Part shown: positions 12,329 through 24,181 of the stretch, one piece after another
How the letters are laid out: every line of letters begins with the position of its first letter
How positions within the stretch are numbered: the first letter of the stretch is position 1
Assembly: GCF_963082655.1 (NCBI RefSeq)
Contig: NC_081552.1
Location: forward strand, 124,038,458 to 124,102,457
Source: Stomoxys calcitrans
Lineage: Eukaryota; Arthropoda; Insecta; Diptera; Muscidae
DNA length: 64,000 nt
Reading direction: 5' to 3'
The notes under the pieces: generated by a model
Told to the model about the DNA's origin: nothing
Seen by the model: the letters and a program-made list of their open reading frames with translations, nothing else
The model's database searches: none
Program-made: the position numbers and the translations under genes

Positions 12329-13195
12329 TTTTAATGTAGGACTTCCAAAAACCTAGGTAATCACTCGATTTATAAGATTATGAATAATTGCGTATAAATA
12401 TTCAGATATCTCTCCCCTTTTGTAAAGAAAGTACCAAAAATAACAATACATTGGCAAATATTATTAAGTCGCGCAATATATATTGTCAGGGTATAAACGA
12501 ATCTCCATTTTGAGCACTTTAGCTCAATTCGTAAAGAAAGTATCATTTTGTATGTTGAGGAATTAGTATTCTAATGAATCTTGGGTCAATGTTGTCAAGA
12601 CCAATAGCATTTGACTTGACTGATCTAAGACAATTAAAGCGTCATCGTGCGATACACATCTAAACTCAAAACTTCAATTAACATATGTGCTTTCCGGACG
12701 CCTATTATGTATTAACCTATATGTGTGGTTTGGAATAATCTTCTGGTCACCCGAAAATTTGAAGTCAGGATATACTTGTATCCCAATTTTGAGAACTTCA
12801 GTTCACTCAGTTTAGAAAGTACCATTTTGTACGATTGAGTACCTAAACATACGAAACAATAAGTTTGAGTACCTGAACATACGACGAAAAGCTATTTCAT
12901 AGTATTTTGCACCCATTTGGTACCAAAATGAACAAATTTGAATGGATAACACACCATATTTTACCTAGTTGTACCTACATTCCAAATATAAGACCTCAAG
13001 CTCCATCTGAACATAAAGTACCAAAGTACCAACATGTACGTAGTTTTAATAGAACTTTTAGTCGCCCATCTTTTATTTATTAGTTGTACCTACATGCCAA
13101 ATTTCAGACATCAAGCTCCATCTGGACCGCAAGTACAAAATGATACCAAAACGTTAGAATTTTGAATAGATCATTTAGTCAACTATAATATATTT
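12329..13195. repeat. Degenerate tandem repeat tract, continued
   Basis: It continues the roughly 127-bp units (phrases TTTTGAGAACTTCAG and TTTAGCTCAATTC, TACCAAAATG, GTCGCCCA). No gene is visible. Confidence 0.5.
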
Positions 13196-13400
13196 TACCC
13201 ACGAAACTTAGTCCCACAATTGGATATCAGATTCGCTTTCTACTCTCAAATACCTTTAATTTTATACACATATTGTAGTGATTTGTCTATAAATCCGTTT
13301 GGCAGGTTTTTGGGGGTAGTTAATGTAAGTGTGCCCACAAAATTTCGCTTAAATCGCCCAACCCATCTCCGAGATCTGGCATTTCTAGAAAATTACTGTT
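13196..13400 (-). mobile_element. Fragment of the Helitron-like element, reversed
   Basis: On the minus strand it matches the 5' third of the full copies: the AGAAATGCCAGATCTCGG region, GATTTAAGCGAAATTTTGTG, and later a unit ending near GATATCCAATTGTGGGAC. Both ends are missing. Confidence 0.6.
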
Positions 13401-13753
13401 AAGACCCGTCTTGGAGTGGGAAAGTTAAAAAATAATACCGCAAACAACCGCAATGAAGTCATAACGAAGAGGAATGCTCTATGATAAATTTTGACCACTC
13501 TGCCCTCTTTTTGTTCATGTTGGCTTCTCCAAATTAGCATCATTTACTGGCTGTCTTCAATTGGATCAACTAAATCTATTTGAAAACAGCCTTTGAAAAA
13601 TTCCAGTAGATGGCGCTAAGTTATCATGTGGTAGTTGTCTATAAATGAATATATGACTAACTATTAAACAGTCATCATTTAGTCTTTTTTTAAATCAAAT
13701 CAAATTGCCATATTAAACGATTTTCTGTGGTAAAGAACTTATTTATCTTTCTA
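13401..13753. other. No recognisable feature
   Basis: AT-rich sequence without a plausible gene or a repeat I can tie to others here. Confidence 0.4.
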
Positions 13754-14198
13754 TCTATATATGTTTGTTTGTTTGTGGGTTTGTAAATTTGTTTGTTCCG
13801 CATAGACTAAAAAACAGCTAAACCGATGTCTTTGAAATTTTCACAGATTGTGGGGAGTGGTCCGGAAGGAGCAATAGGCTTTATAATTTTTTGATATCGC
13901 ATTGGGGGCGGACCCTCCCCCTTACCCCAAAAGTACCAGCCAAAAATAAAAGTGGACCGATTGGGACTTAAAGGAAGGGTATTCAGAGTAGAGTACGATT
14001 TCCATATTAAAAATTGAGTTCAAACAATTGGGGGGCCGCCCCGACCCCAACACCCCTCAAATTGGTTTATTGGACGATAATGACAATGAATGTGATATAA
14101 AAACTTGGGTCTAAGTATCCAAGGGGTAGCCCAAGCCCGAAACCTGCTCCAAATAGACATATTGGACGTATATATCAATATAGGGAGTAGACTACGAA
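13754..14198 (+). mobile_element. Helitron-like 5' fragment, second subfamily
   Basis: It starts in an A|TC context (TCTATATATGTTTGTTTG), then has the ACCGAT and GAAATTTTCACAG block and the GGGGGCGGACCCTCCCCC segment. The same subfamily start is at 62653-62952. It is cut by the complete element starting at 14199. Confidence 0.65.
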
Positions 14199-16262
14199 TC
14201 TTATATATAAAAATCAATTTGTGTTTGTTTGTAGATTTGTTTGTTTGTTTGTGTGCTCCTTATAGACTCAGAAACGGCTGAACCGATTTTCTTGAAATTT
14301 TCACAGATGGTACATATTGACCCCGTGGTGAAAATAGGGTACTACATTTTTTGATATCTGAAGGGGGGCGGACCCTCCCCCTTATCCTAATTTTCAGAAA
14401 CGCCAGAACTCGGAGGTGGGTGGTGCGATTTAAGCGAAATTGTGTGTGCTCTCATATAGTACCCTAAAAATAAAAATTTGGTATCCAAATTTCGGATGGG
14501 GTACCAAGAGGGGGTGCCCCACCATAAAACCTACCAAACATATATTTACACCAATCACGACAATATGGGACTCAAATGAAAGGTATTTTGGATAAGAAAA
14601 CGTATCTGATATCCAATTGTCGGACCAAGTGCTAGGGGGACCACCCCAAGCCCCAAACACCCCTAAATCGGACGTATTTACCTACCATAGCAATATGGGA
14701 CTCAAATTGAAGGTATTTAGGAGTAGAATACGAATCTGATATCTAAATGTGGGACCACGTTTCTGGTCCCCAAAACACCCCCAAACAAGATTTATTTACT
14801 GGCTATTTTAATATGGGGCTTAAATAAAAGGTATTTGAGTGTAGAATTCGAATCTGATATCCAAATATGGGACCATGTGTTTGGGGGCCGCCTCTCCAAA
14901 TCAGGTCTTTGGAAGTAAAGCACGAATCTGATATCAATATTCGGGAAAAGTGTTTATGGAGCCACCCCACCCCCCCAACACCACCCAACTGACTATTGCA
15001 ATATGAGGCTCAAATAAGAGGGTTTTTAGAATAGAACACGAATCCGATATAAATTTTCCAGGCCAACTCACTGAGTGGCCGCCCATCCCCCAAAACTCCC
15101 CCCAAGCCGGTCATGTTTGCCGACTATGGAAATATGGGTCTCAAATTAAAGGTATGTGGGATTAGCCCACGCATCTGATATCAACATTAGGGGGCCAACT
15201 GTCTAGCGGACGTCCCACCACCATAAACACCCCCAAATAGGACGTATTTGCTCACCAAGACAATTTGGGTCTTAAAGAGAGTGGAACCAAATATTCATAG
15301 TTTTTAGGGCCAATAACCCAGACTGGACATATTTGCTGACTTTTGCAATAAGGAGTTTAAATGAGATTAGAAAACGAATTTGATATCCAATTTTGAGGGC
15401 AATGGCAATATGGGGTTCAAATAAATGATATATAGATATATGAGAATAGAGCACGTTGCTGATATTTTTCAGGACTTAGTGTTTGGGGGACCACCCACTC
15501 CCCAAAACACCCCCAAATTGGTCATATTTACCGACCATGTCAATGTGGAGCTTAAATGAAATGTATTGGGGGACTAGAGCAAGAATTGATACTCATTTTC
15601 GGGAACAATTTCTTGAGGGTCTACCACTTTCCCAAAATACCCCACAAACAGCAATTTTTTAGTGACCATCGCAATATGGGGCTATAATAAAGGTATTTGG
15701 GAGTAGAACACGAATTTGATATCCAAACGTAGGACCATGTATTTAGTGCATCACCCCTTCCCCAAAACACCCTCAAAGGAAAAAAAATGTTCGGCCATGC
15801 CAATGTGTGGCTCAAATGAAATGTATTTGAGATTAGAAAACGAATTTGATAACCTATTTTGGGGCCATGTGTTTGGGGACGCCTCATCCTGTAAACTCCT
15901 CTTAAGCCAATGGCAATATGGGGTTTAAATAAATGGTATTTGAGAGAAGAGCACGATGCTAATATTTTTTCAGGGCCAAGTATCTGGGAGACCACCTCTC
16001 CCCCGAAGACACCACTTAATTAGACATCAGGAGAATATCGGGCTGAAATGAATAGAGTACACCTTACATCCAAACTTAAATTCGTAGACCAATAAAGATC
16101 ATATGAGATTCAGATAAAGGCACTTATATTGTTAAACTGATAGTCATGTTAGCATGGTATTTCACTAAAAGATCTTTAATTGTCGAAAATAAATATTCCA
16201 AGGAAACTTTTGTTCCATATAAAGTAAAAGAAGGCGCAGCGGAGCGGGCCCGGGTCTGCTAG
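14199..16262 (+). mobile_element. Helitron-like non-autonomous element, full length
   Basis: Same family as 6759-8885: A|TC start, GTTTG-rich 5' region, tandem internal units of about 115-130 bp, and a CCCGGGTCTGCTAG end followed by T. It lacks some internal units found in the other full copy. It is inserted in the element fragment starting at 13754. No protein is encoded. Confidence 0.75.
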
Positions 16263-16716
16263 TAATCCAATAAATTAGGAAATCTTTAGGATTTATAAGG
16301 ACATGATGCAAATTATAGCCACATGTGGCAATAGTTGGATGCTTCAAAATCGGATTTTCGATCGATTTTCATAAAGTTCGGAGGAGAACAAGCTGGATTA
16401 ATGTAGGTGGAGAACTGCCGGCCAGTTTGACGATATTAAAATGTCAATTCTGTGTTCACATTTTCAGCAAACTTCCCAATTTTTTTGCATGTTCTCTTTG
16501 CTTGAGTTTCTCTTTCTCTCATTAAACTGGCGCACGTACGCAAACGAGGGCAATTTTCCTTGGTCGTGTTGAGAACAATGCCAATTTTGAAATGGCATCT
16601 TGATAACGAGATGGCGGATTGCACTATATGATTTGTGGTTATTAAACAAATGAGACCACCTTTAATTGTTTCGCCGAAACTTATTTTTTTGAAATGTTTT
16701 TTTTTTTTTTATAGCA
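16263..16716. other. No recognisable feature
   Basis: Small frames of 60-66 codons exist on both strands but have no family resemblance. A poly-T run precedes the SINE at 16717. Confidence 0.4.
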
Positions 16717-17005
16717 GGTCACCGTATCGCAGAGGTTAGCATGTTCGCCTATGATGACGAACGCCAGGGTTTAGGCCCCGGCGTGAACAGCAAGCAAATT
16801 TTCAGCGGTGGTTCTCCCTTTACTAATGCTGGCTACATTTGTGGGGTATCCCATCATATTAAAACTTCTTTCCAAGTAGTGCCGCTATGCGGCACGACAT
16901 TAAAAAGGACTTGACGCAAAAAAAGTCCGTTATCATTGAGCTTAAACTTTAATCGGTCTGCACTCATTGATATGAGAAAAGTATCCCCTGTTCCTTAATG
17001 GAATA
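16717..17005 (+). mobile_element. tRNA-derived SINE
   Basis: The first 75 bases look like a tRNA-type RNA polymerase III promoter. An A-box-like TATCGCAGAGG (16725-16735) is followed by GTTAGCATG, and a decayed B-box-like GGTTTAGGCCC sits at 16768-16778, about the right distance apart. The body holds CTGGCTACATTTGTGGGGTA and a CAGTAGTGCCGC-like block, ending near a CACTCATTGATATGAG phrase. A second partial copy of the body lies at 17322-17470. Family membership is inferred from promoter layout. Confidence 0.65.
16725..16778 (+). promoter_or_regulatory. Pol III internal promoter of the SINE (A and B boxes)
   Basis: A-box-like segment 16725-16735 and B-box-like segment 16768-16778. The B box has lost the usual TTCGA core (TTTAGG here), so this copy is probably silent. 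Confidence 0.5.
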
Positions 17006-17321
17006 TTCATTGGAAATTTAGTTTAGTTAGTTTTACTTTTACTTAGTTAGTTTATACTTTTTCTTTTCAATTTTCAGATTTCAAAATTTTACCCCTGAAG
17101 TTGTAAAAAATTTATATTAATGTAGTAAATACTTTAAGTTTTGTTAAGAAATCCAAAAGTTTGTGTGGATTCCCTGCAAAGTGAAAAAAATTAATTTGAG
17201 GTCAGTAGATGGTGCTTCCTGATATTAGCAAACATAATTCTCTGAGTGTACAGCAGTCATCCAAATCAAGGTGGTAACCTCCTAAATATCCCATCGGCAA
17301 GATAATTAAGGCGCACCATAG
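17006..17321. other. No recognisable feature
   Basis: AT-rich sequence between the SINE and its partial relative. Nothing else is recognisable. Confidence 0.4.
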
Positions 17322-17470
17322 GATGGCTGGCGACATTTGTGAGGTACAATGCTATGTAAAAACTTCTTCGCAACGCGCCGTTGGGTTTAGGCTATAAAAA
17401 GGAGGCCCCTTATCATTGAGCTAAAACTTTGAATCGGACAGCACTCGCTGACATGTTTTTGGGCAAATTA
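17322..17470 (+). mobile_element. SINE fragment (body only)
   Basis: It matches the 3' body of the SINE at 16717-17005: GGCTGGCGACATTTGTGAGG, AAAACTTCTT, CCCCTTATCATTGAGC and a CGGACAGCACTCGCTGACATG phrase. The promoter part is absent. Confidence 0.55.
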
Positions 17471-18299
17471 TTATTTGCATATGTCGCTTGCGACGGCTTG
17501 GTGATGATGATTATTGACAAAAGAGAAGACGAGGGCTTAATACTTAGGAACATTTGAAGTTAAATAGTTGATGGACTATCATCGTTACACCCTCACGGCC
17601 ATACGGAATTGCTGGGACCTCTTTCAAATTGTGACAATGTAAGCTGTTATAACGGCCGAATCAAACTAATAACTTTCAGGGACCAATGCTTTAGCATAAT
17701 GTAACGTTGCGCCCTCAAAAGATGTGTGAAATTTGGCTATGAGCGGCACTTGATTTGGCCATTTTGACCAATGGCACATTCACAGATACCAAGAAATCGT
17801 TAGAGCGCATATCCATACCTGGGAGATTGTTAGATGGGGTGTGGCTAACAAAGTATTGGTATTTACTACTGCTGCCTCAAAGATCGTAACAAGTCTAAGA
17901 AAGTTTTATCCTAGGGGCTAAGCAAGAAATTCGATAACAGATGCTGGTACGCAGATCTAGTTGGTCTAAGGCTAGGTTGTAGAATCCTTTTTAATAAGGC
18001 TGAAGACTGGGACATATTTAAGGCTGGGTAAGGAAAACAAGTGCGAGCTGAGAAAGGCGCGAAGCAAACCATGGATGAAATTTTGCAGCGCAGGCCTCGG
18101 AAGATCCTTTTCTCCACACCAATTAAGGTAGATTATATTCAGAAGTTAAGATTATGTTTAAGTGGCAGTCTGTAGTCAGACTCACTTAGACGATTTCATC
18201 CATTATGATTCCACATGAGCTGGAGATGGAAGATGACTTTCAGTTCCTACAATTGAACCATCCAGATCGTCTTAAAAAGCCCAATAACATGCGAATGTT
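17471..18299. other. Unassigned sequence, possibly old non-LTR remnant
   Basis: It precedes a LOA-type 3' end (18300-18484), so part is likely decayed coding sequence of that element on the plus strand. No frame is long or conserved enough to prove it. Confidence 0.3.
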
Positions 18300-18484
18300 C
18301 ACAATTAAGGATTTTGTAAGTAGCACGGAATTTCTAACTTAAATTTTTCTTTTTAGAGGTTTCTTTATAGTTTTTAGAGCGCACAACAGGCCGATTACTG
18401 GCTTTTGTGTATGTCCATAATGGAATCGGGCGGATTAATATCTGCAACCTCTTTTTTGCAACCTAACCTAACCAAAATATTACA
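18300..18484 (+). mobile_element. LOA/R1-type non-LTR element, 3' untranslated end
   Basis: It matches the 3' end at 20340-20524 and the reversed 3' end at 32586-32740. Shared phrases are AAGGATTTTGTAAG, GCACGGAATTYCTAA, GCCGATTACTGG, a GGCGGATTAATAT segment and a terminal AACCTAACCTAACC tail. The three copies end with the same CCTAA-type tail, as expected for 3'-anchored non-LTR insertions. Confidence 0.65.
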
Positions 18485-18559
18485 TTGTGGGGATGCCTCC
18501 AGCGACACAGAAAATCAAGAAGTAAAAGATGGTAAAAAGGGGAGTGCAGTATACGCTCC

Positions 18560-19590
18560 AAGATTATGTGACCCAATCTTTACATGCGGAGGTTAATCGC
18601 TTTGCTGTCGTTGGCTGGAATGAAAGTCTTACTCATCACATCTGTCATGACATTGTGTTTGGAAAACATGCCAATTTACAAAAAAATTCAGGTACCTTTA
18701 CCAATTTCATGGAAAAGGTACCTCAATGGGAAGAATTCAACCAGCGTTGTAAGTGTACGATCGATCCGAGGAGCGAACATCGGTTCGTATCATTACCTTT
18801 TTGCAGCAAAGGTTTGCATCTTTGCAGCGAGAAACGTACGATCTTTTTGTGCCAAGTACAGATTTCGCGGCTCTTTTCTTGGAGTGGGCAATGATTTGCC
18901 ATTGCGCTGCTAGCAGATTATGCCGTTGCCATAAGACTTATGGCAACGGCATAATCTGCTAGCAGCGCAATGGCAAATCATTGCCCACTCCAAGAAAAGA
19001 GCCGCGAAATCTGTACTTGGCACAAAAAGCTTCCATCATTGCACTGCCAGGAGCGACAAGAATGTGGCATACAAGGCAACCTTACAGTCAGTAGCCATGT
19101 GCCTGATGAAGGAGAGGTTTCGGAAGAAAAGGAGAGAGGAAAAACATCTCTTCCGCAATAAGAAGAAAGAAACGGTACATCGAAACGTGAGGAGCTAGAA
19201 TGAAGTCCGAAAATTCTACTGAAAAATTAAACATCAAACAGATGGCTTTGATACAGGCACATTCTGCTGCAAAGACAAAAAAGGAAGTCTGGTAACTGAT
19301 ACAGATAGTGTGCTGAGGATATGGAAAAAACACTGTTCCCAGCTGCTGGTATCCAATGATGGTGACCATGAGTATACCACAGAACCAATCCCTGATAATG
19401 GTATAGAATGTGTACCACCTAGTAACAACGAGGTACATGTAGTACCGTAGTAACCCGGCTGAAAACTATAAGGCAGCAGCCGATGATCTGCCGGCTGAAC
19501 TGTTTAAGACAGGGGACGACACTCTGATAAGGCGTATGCATCAGCTCGATTGCTCAGACGAATGAGCAATCTGGCTAGATCGCCACTCCT
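18560..19590 (+). pseudogene. RTE-like non-LTR retrotransposon fragment (endonuclease to RT start)
   Basis: On the plus strand the endonuclease C-terminal part (near 18730-18842) reads a diverged RSIRGANIGS and AARNVRS. After the palindrome at 18843-19029 the inter-domain linker continues in frame with WQIIAHS and KRAAKSVLG, then KNVAYKATLQS. Past a stop comes VLRIWKKHCSQLL and finally an N-terminal RT motif (LPAELFKTGDDTLIRRMHQL, 19489-19548). The minus-strand element at 24182-25900 carries the same domains. About 100 bases between endonuclease and linker seem to be missing at the palindrome. The element is dead. Confidence 0.7.
18843..19029. repeat. Perfect 93-bp inverted repeat with a 1-base centre
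   Basis: Arm 18843-18935 is the exact reverse complement of 18937-19029, with a single A at 18936 as the centre (CCATAAG A CTTATGG). The right arm is in-frame coding sequence of the RTE-like element; the left arm is an inverted extra copy of it. Confidence 0.95.
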
Positions 19591-20524
19591 ATATGTTCAA
19601 AATGGGGCTTGTATCCGGGGATAGTCCACTGACTCTACAGGAGCGTGATTAGACCAATATTTATATAGGCCTCAGTAGTTTTGTGGTCTGCGATGGAGAT
19701 AAAGGTGCAACGTAAGGATACGTCTTTTCATAGGCGGAGCGAGGTATTCTAGACATCGCACCCATAGACATACAGATTAAGTGTGAGGCAGCCATTGCGG
19801 TTATGAGACTTTAGGCGATGAGATAATGGATAAAGGATAGTTGCAGTTCATAGCATCGTCGTATAATTGAGACGACGATAGGAAACCCGGATGGATTAAA
19901 AGAGGTTTCCGATCGAATACCTGAGATGACACTTTAGGTCGAGTGCGAGACACTGCTGATGGAACTCTGGTATTGCCATAAAGGACAGAGTGGGCTTGGG
20001 GGTTCACAGTGAAAACCTGAGCACTGAGATCTGTTTTAGATTGTCTGACCATAATATGATCCTGCAGGCAGAGATCTGGGCGATCACGTGAGAAGATGCG
20101 GTGTTCACGCGAGGACGTCGAGTGTGAACATCTTTAAATTCACGAACAGTCTTGGCGCGTAAGAAGGAGATTAACGTCTTCTCTGAGGATAGCACGATAC
20201 GCACACGATACGCATCGTATAGGTGCCGTGTCATAGCGGAGTAAGGGGTAATGAAAGAGCAGACGATTTGCCAGACGTTCGGGTTGACGCTGTCCGAGTT
20301 AAGGGCGTGGTCGACTAACGCATTTGGAATTTGCGAAAATCCTAGGGGGATAATTAAGGGTTTTGTAAGCAGCACGGAATTCCTAAATAAAATTTTCTTT
20401 CTCGAGGTTACTTTTTAGTATTTAGAGTGCACAGCAAGCCGATTACTGGTTTTAGTGTATGTTCATAGTGACATGGGCGGATTAATATTGGCACCCTCTT
20501 TTCAAACTAACCTGACCTAACCTA
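19591..20524 (+). pseudogene. LOA/R1-type non-LTR element, RT C-terminal to RNase H and 3' end
   Basis: Plus-strand frames with interruptions read an RT thumb-like segment (about 19650-19800: RPIFIYASVVLWSAMEIKVQ, then LDIAPIDIQIKCEAA), then RNase H text (about 20050-20270: AEI, TSSVNIF, and a diverged RIV.VP.HSGVRGNERAD, the last being the typical RNase H C-terminal motif). The 3' untranslated part (20340-20524) matches 18300-18484 and ends in CCTGACCTAACC. It is 5'-truncated and frameshifted. RNase H downstream of RT is typical of the LOA/R1/I group; the exact clade is not settled. Confidence 0.65.
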
Positions 20525-21194
20525 TTAAAAGATGCATTACGGCGGGCTTGTGATCTGTAGATCTACAAAAACACGGGTTAACAAGGTAGGCAGGGGTGTA
20601 CTCCGATGTACTAGAACTGGTCGATTCGACTGTAGGAACTAGAAGCCATCTTCCATCTCCTGTTCTTGTGGTATCACACTGAACGAAAACGTCGAAATGA
20701 GTCTGATGGCAGACCCAAAACCTAAGTGTCTAAGTTGATTGAATTTAAATTCTTTATGCGTGAGCGTGAGTGAGTGAAATCATGCTCACGACCCTCATCA
20801 CAACTCACGAGAAAATCTCGACTCATGACACACTCACGAGCTACTCATAATTTACGACTTACGGTTAAAAAACGAAAAACACAATTTTTGAATGCGCGTC
20901 ATTCCACCCAAGACGAAAAATTTCATATCACCCAAACGATGCCTATGTTAGTTATTTTTGCACACTTTTGGGCGATATGACCGTCTTTTGGACACAATGA
21001 CTTTTTTTAAATGATTTTGGACCTTTAATGAAAATGGTTATAACATGTGACCCAACCAAACAAAATTTCATTAATGACATAACACATAATGCCATAAAAC
21101 CCAAATTAATAAATTACATTAAACCCAGTATAATTTACGCCGAATGGAACATTTTTAGTGTATTTTCTAAAAAAATCAAAAAATAACAAAACAT
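20525..21194. repeat. CTCACG-rich block and ATGAC-type repeat text
   Basis: From about 20755 to 20860 CTCACG/CGTGAG words recur. From 20895 to 21130 phrases like GGGCGATATGACC, TTTTGGACACAATGAC and GTGACCCAACC recur irregularly. A related pair of blocks in the other orientation lies at 28890-29350 (CGTGAGC words and TTTGGACGACATGACA). No gene is seen. Confidence 0.45.
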
Positions 21195-21545
21195 GAAATT
21201 TTGAGCCCGGGCGAAGGCCGTTTATATCCTATTATTTAGCATGCAAAAGGCATTTTTTTTTTTCAAAATTTGACTTAATTTACTTTTGGACCAATGAGCG
21301 AGGAGAAAATCTCCAGCCCGGCCGAAGGCTGGTTTATTTCCACCTCTTTGGAATGAAATAACCATTTATATTTAGAAGAAAGCTAACTTTATTTTACTGT
21401 TGGGCCATTGAGAGAGGTGAAAATCGTTAACACGCCAGAAAACCAGTTTATTTCCCCCTCTGTTAGGGAATTCTGTGGATATTTTTCAGAAAAATTTTGT
21501 AACAAACTTTGTATTAAAGAAAATGTCATAAAGCCCGAAGAATTC
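21195..21545. repeat. Three imperfect tandem units of about 100-125 bp
   Basis: Each unit has a (GCCCGG)-GAAGGC-like segment, then GTTTATTTCC or GTTTATATCC, then TTACTTTTGGACCAATGAGC or a variant (ACTGTTGGGCCATTGAGAG), then GAGGWGAAAATC. The second and third units are the clearest. Confidence 0.5.
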
Positions 21546-22105
21546 AATGGATAAATTTGGGTGTTATTACATTTCTCGATTTAGGTGTTGTGGCATAAAT
21601 AAAGTTTGGTTTACTGACACAGTTGTTGTATTGGAATCTTAAAACATTTTTTTTAATTGGCTTTGTCAGAGCATTTATCTAAATAGCCCAACGTAGAAAA
21701 GCTTTCCAAGCGCGTCGATCTTCTGCGCATACTCTTACATCTCTGACAAGTTTCGAGGTGTCATCCACCATTTGATCCTTTCCATCGGAGTTTTGGTCGT
21801 CCCGGTTTGCATGTAACCAACGTGATTGCCTTCAAAATACCTCTAGTCAACGCCACCGTTGTATTTAGATACGTGTAACAATGCCATCCTCGTCATACCA
21901 CGCCATCAACGCAAACTAGTCCATATATTTTAAAAATAATCTTTCTCTCAATCGCTCCAAGCACTGCATTGTCTGCTTTCACAAGTACCCATGCCTCGTA
22001 ACCATATAGCAACACGGGAAGTATCATTGTCCTGTATGGTGTTATCTTCGTCTGTACTTAATCCAAAGTAGCATCTGTTTACCAGTATAATTCTTCGCTT
22101 TATTT

Positions 22106-23211
22106 TTATACCCACCACCGAAGGATGGGGGTATATTCATTTTGTCATATATTATCCGATTTTGCCGAAATTTGGGACAGTGAGTTGTGTTAAGCCTCCC
22201 AACATCCTCCGTTAATTTGGCTCAGATCGGTTTAGATTTGGATATAGCTGCCATATAGATCGATCCTCCGATTTAGGGTCTTAGGCCCATAAAAGCCACA
22301 TTTATTATCCGATTTTGCTGAAATTTGGGACAGTGAGTTGTCTTAGGCCCTTCGTCAATTTGGCCCAGATCAGTCCAAATTTGGATATAGCTGCCATATA
22401 GACCGATCCTCCGATTTAGGGTCTTAGGCCCATAAATGCCACTTTTATTATCCGATTTTGCTGAAATTTGGGACGGTGAGTTATTTTAGGCCCTTCAACA
22501 TCTGCCTTTAATTTGGCCCTGATTGGATCAGATTTGGATATAGCTGCCATATAGACCGATCTCTCGGTTTTAGGTTTTGGGGTCATAAAAAGCGCATTTA
22601 TTGTCCGATGTCGCCGCAATTTGGGACAGTGAGTTGTGTTAGACCCTTCGATATCCTTCTTCAATTTCAATCAGATCGGTCCAGATTTGGATATAGCTGC
22701 CATATAGACCGATCTCTCGATATAATGTTTGGACCCATAAAAGGCGCAATTATTGTCCGATGTTGCCGAAATTTGGGACAGAGATTTAAGTTAAGCCCCT
22801 CTACATATTTCTGCAATTTGGTCTAGATCGATCAAGATTTGCATATAGTTGCCATACAGACCGATATCTCGATTAAAAATGTTGGTCCCAAATAAGGCGC
22901 ATTTATAATCCGATTTCACTGAAATTTGACACAGTGACGTATGTTAGGCTTTTCGACATCCGTGTTATTTATGTTTCAAATCGGTTTATTTTTAAATATA
23001 GCTACTTAAAAGAGCAATTTTGTTTTACACAGTTGAACAATGACTTGTACTTATTAGTATTTGGTCCAAATCGGAACATATTTCGATATAGCTGCTATAG
23101 GTCATTAGGTATGCATTTTTCCCCGGATTTGACGAAAGGTGGTTTACATATATACTCGAGGTGGTGGGTATCCAAATTTCGGCCCGGCCGAACTTAACGC
23201 CTTTTTACTTG
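22106..23211 (+). mobile_element. DINE-1-like element, family B
   Basis: The left end is TATACCCACCACCGAAGG; the right end is TTTCGGCCCGGCCGAACTTA then CTTTTTACTTG. Internal units of about 150 bp carry GGATATAGCTGCCATATAGA and AATTTGGGACAGTGAGTTGT. The GACG microsatellite and the TATATATTCTTGATC core are absent, so an internal deletion has removed them. It splits the C-terminal part of the RTE-like ORF. Confidence 0.8.
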
Positions 23212-23307
23212 TTTAAAACTGGTGTCGTTCGTTTCGGTTACGGCGGTGCCGGGGTATATAAAGTTACTGACTATCTCACTGTTGTGGTTCCCAACTTTCT
23301 TCATTAT

Positions 23308-24181
23308 ACCCAACACCACCACTGTGGTATAGGGTATTAAAGATTGTTGTATTTGTTTGCAACGCCAAGAAGGAGAAAAGCAAGACCCATCGATAAGTAT
23401 ACGGATCGGCTTAGAATCACTTTCTGATTCGATTTATTTTGTCCGATTTTCACCAAATTTTGCATAAGTTTCTTTTTTGGTCTAAAGACGAACGCTATTG
23501 ACTTTGAAAAAAAAAATCGTTTCAGATTTAGATAAAGCTCCCATATATATCTTTCATCTGATGTGCCCTTTTAAAGCTGTAGAAGCCACAATTTTGTTCC
23601 GATCCTTATAAAATTTGGCTCAAATTTTTATTTGGCACGATGTGCTTTTTTGACGTCCTGTGTGCAAAATTTCATCAGAATCGGATCAGATTTATATGTA
23701 GCTCCCATATATATCTTTCATCCGACATGGTCTTTTAAGGCTGTAGTAGCCACAATTTTGGTCCCATCCTTACAGAATTTTGCAGGATATGTTTTATTTG
23801 ACGTCGCACTACATGCACAAAATTTCATCAAAATCGAACCAGATTTAGGTAAAGTTACCATATATATGTTTAATGCGTTTCGACTTTTAAGGTTGTATAT
23901 AATATTAGTCCGATAATTTTAGTCCGATCGTTAGAAAATTTTTCATGAGGTGTTTTAAATGACATTTCAATACGTGTGCAAAATTTCATCAAAATCGAGT
24001 CATATGTAGATAAAACTCCAATATAGATATTTTATGCGTTTCAACTTTTAAGGCTCTAGAAGCATCGTAAGAAAATCGTAGATGGTTCTATTCGATATTT
24101 CAATAGGTATGCAAAATTAAAGTCAGACTAAATTTGGATATAAGTGCTATATATTAAAAGTATTACGTAGACTCGTTTTCT
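23308..24181 (+). mobile_element. DINE-1-like element, family C
   Basis: It begins TATACCCAACACCACC with a facing GTGGTATAGGGTA a few bases later, then GTTTGCAACGCCAAGAAGGAG, close to the known DINE-1 5' region. The internal units repeat GATAAAGCTCCCATATATATC and TTTCATCRGA about every 155 bases. A clear 3' end is not seen. It lies within the RTE-like ORF just after the RT palm. Confidence 0.65.

Noticed and set aside
16717..16790. Possible functional tRNA gene
   Set aside because: Only A and B box resemblance is present; no tRNA fold or anticodon arm can be drawn, and the sequence continues into a SINE body.
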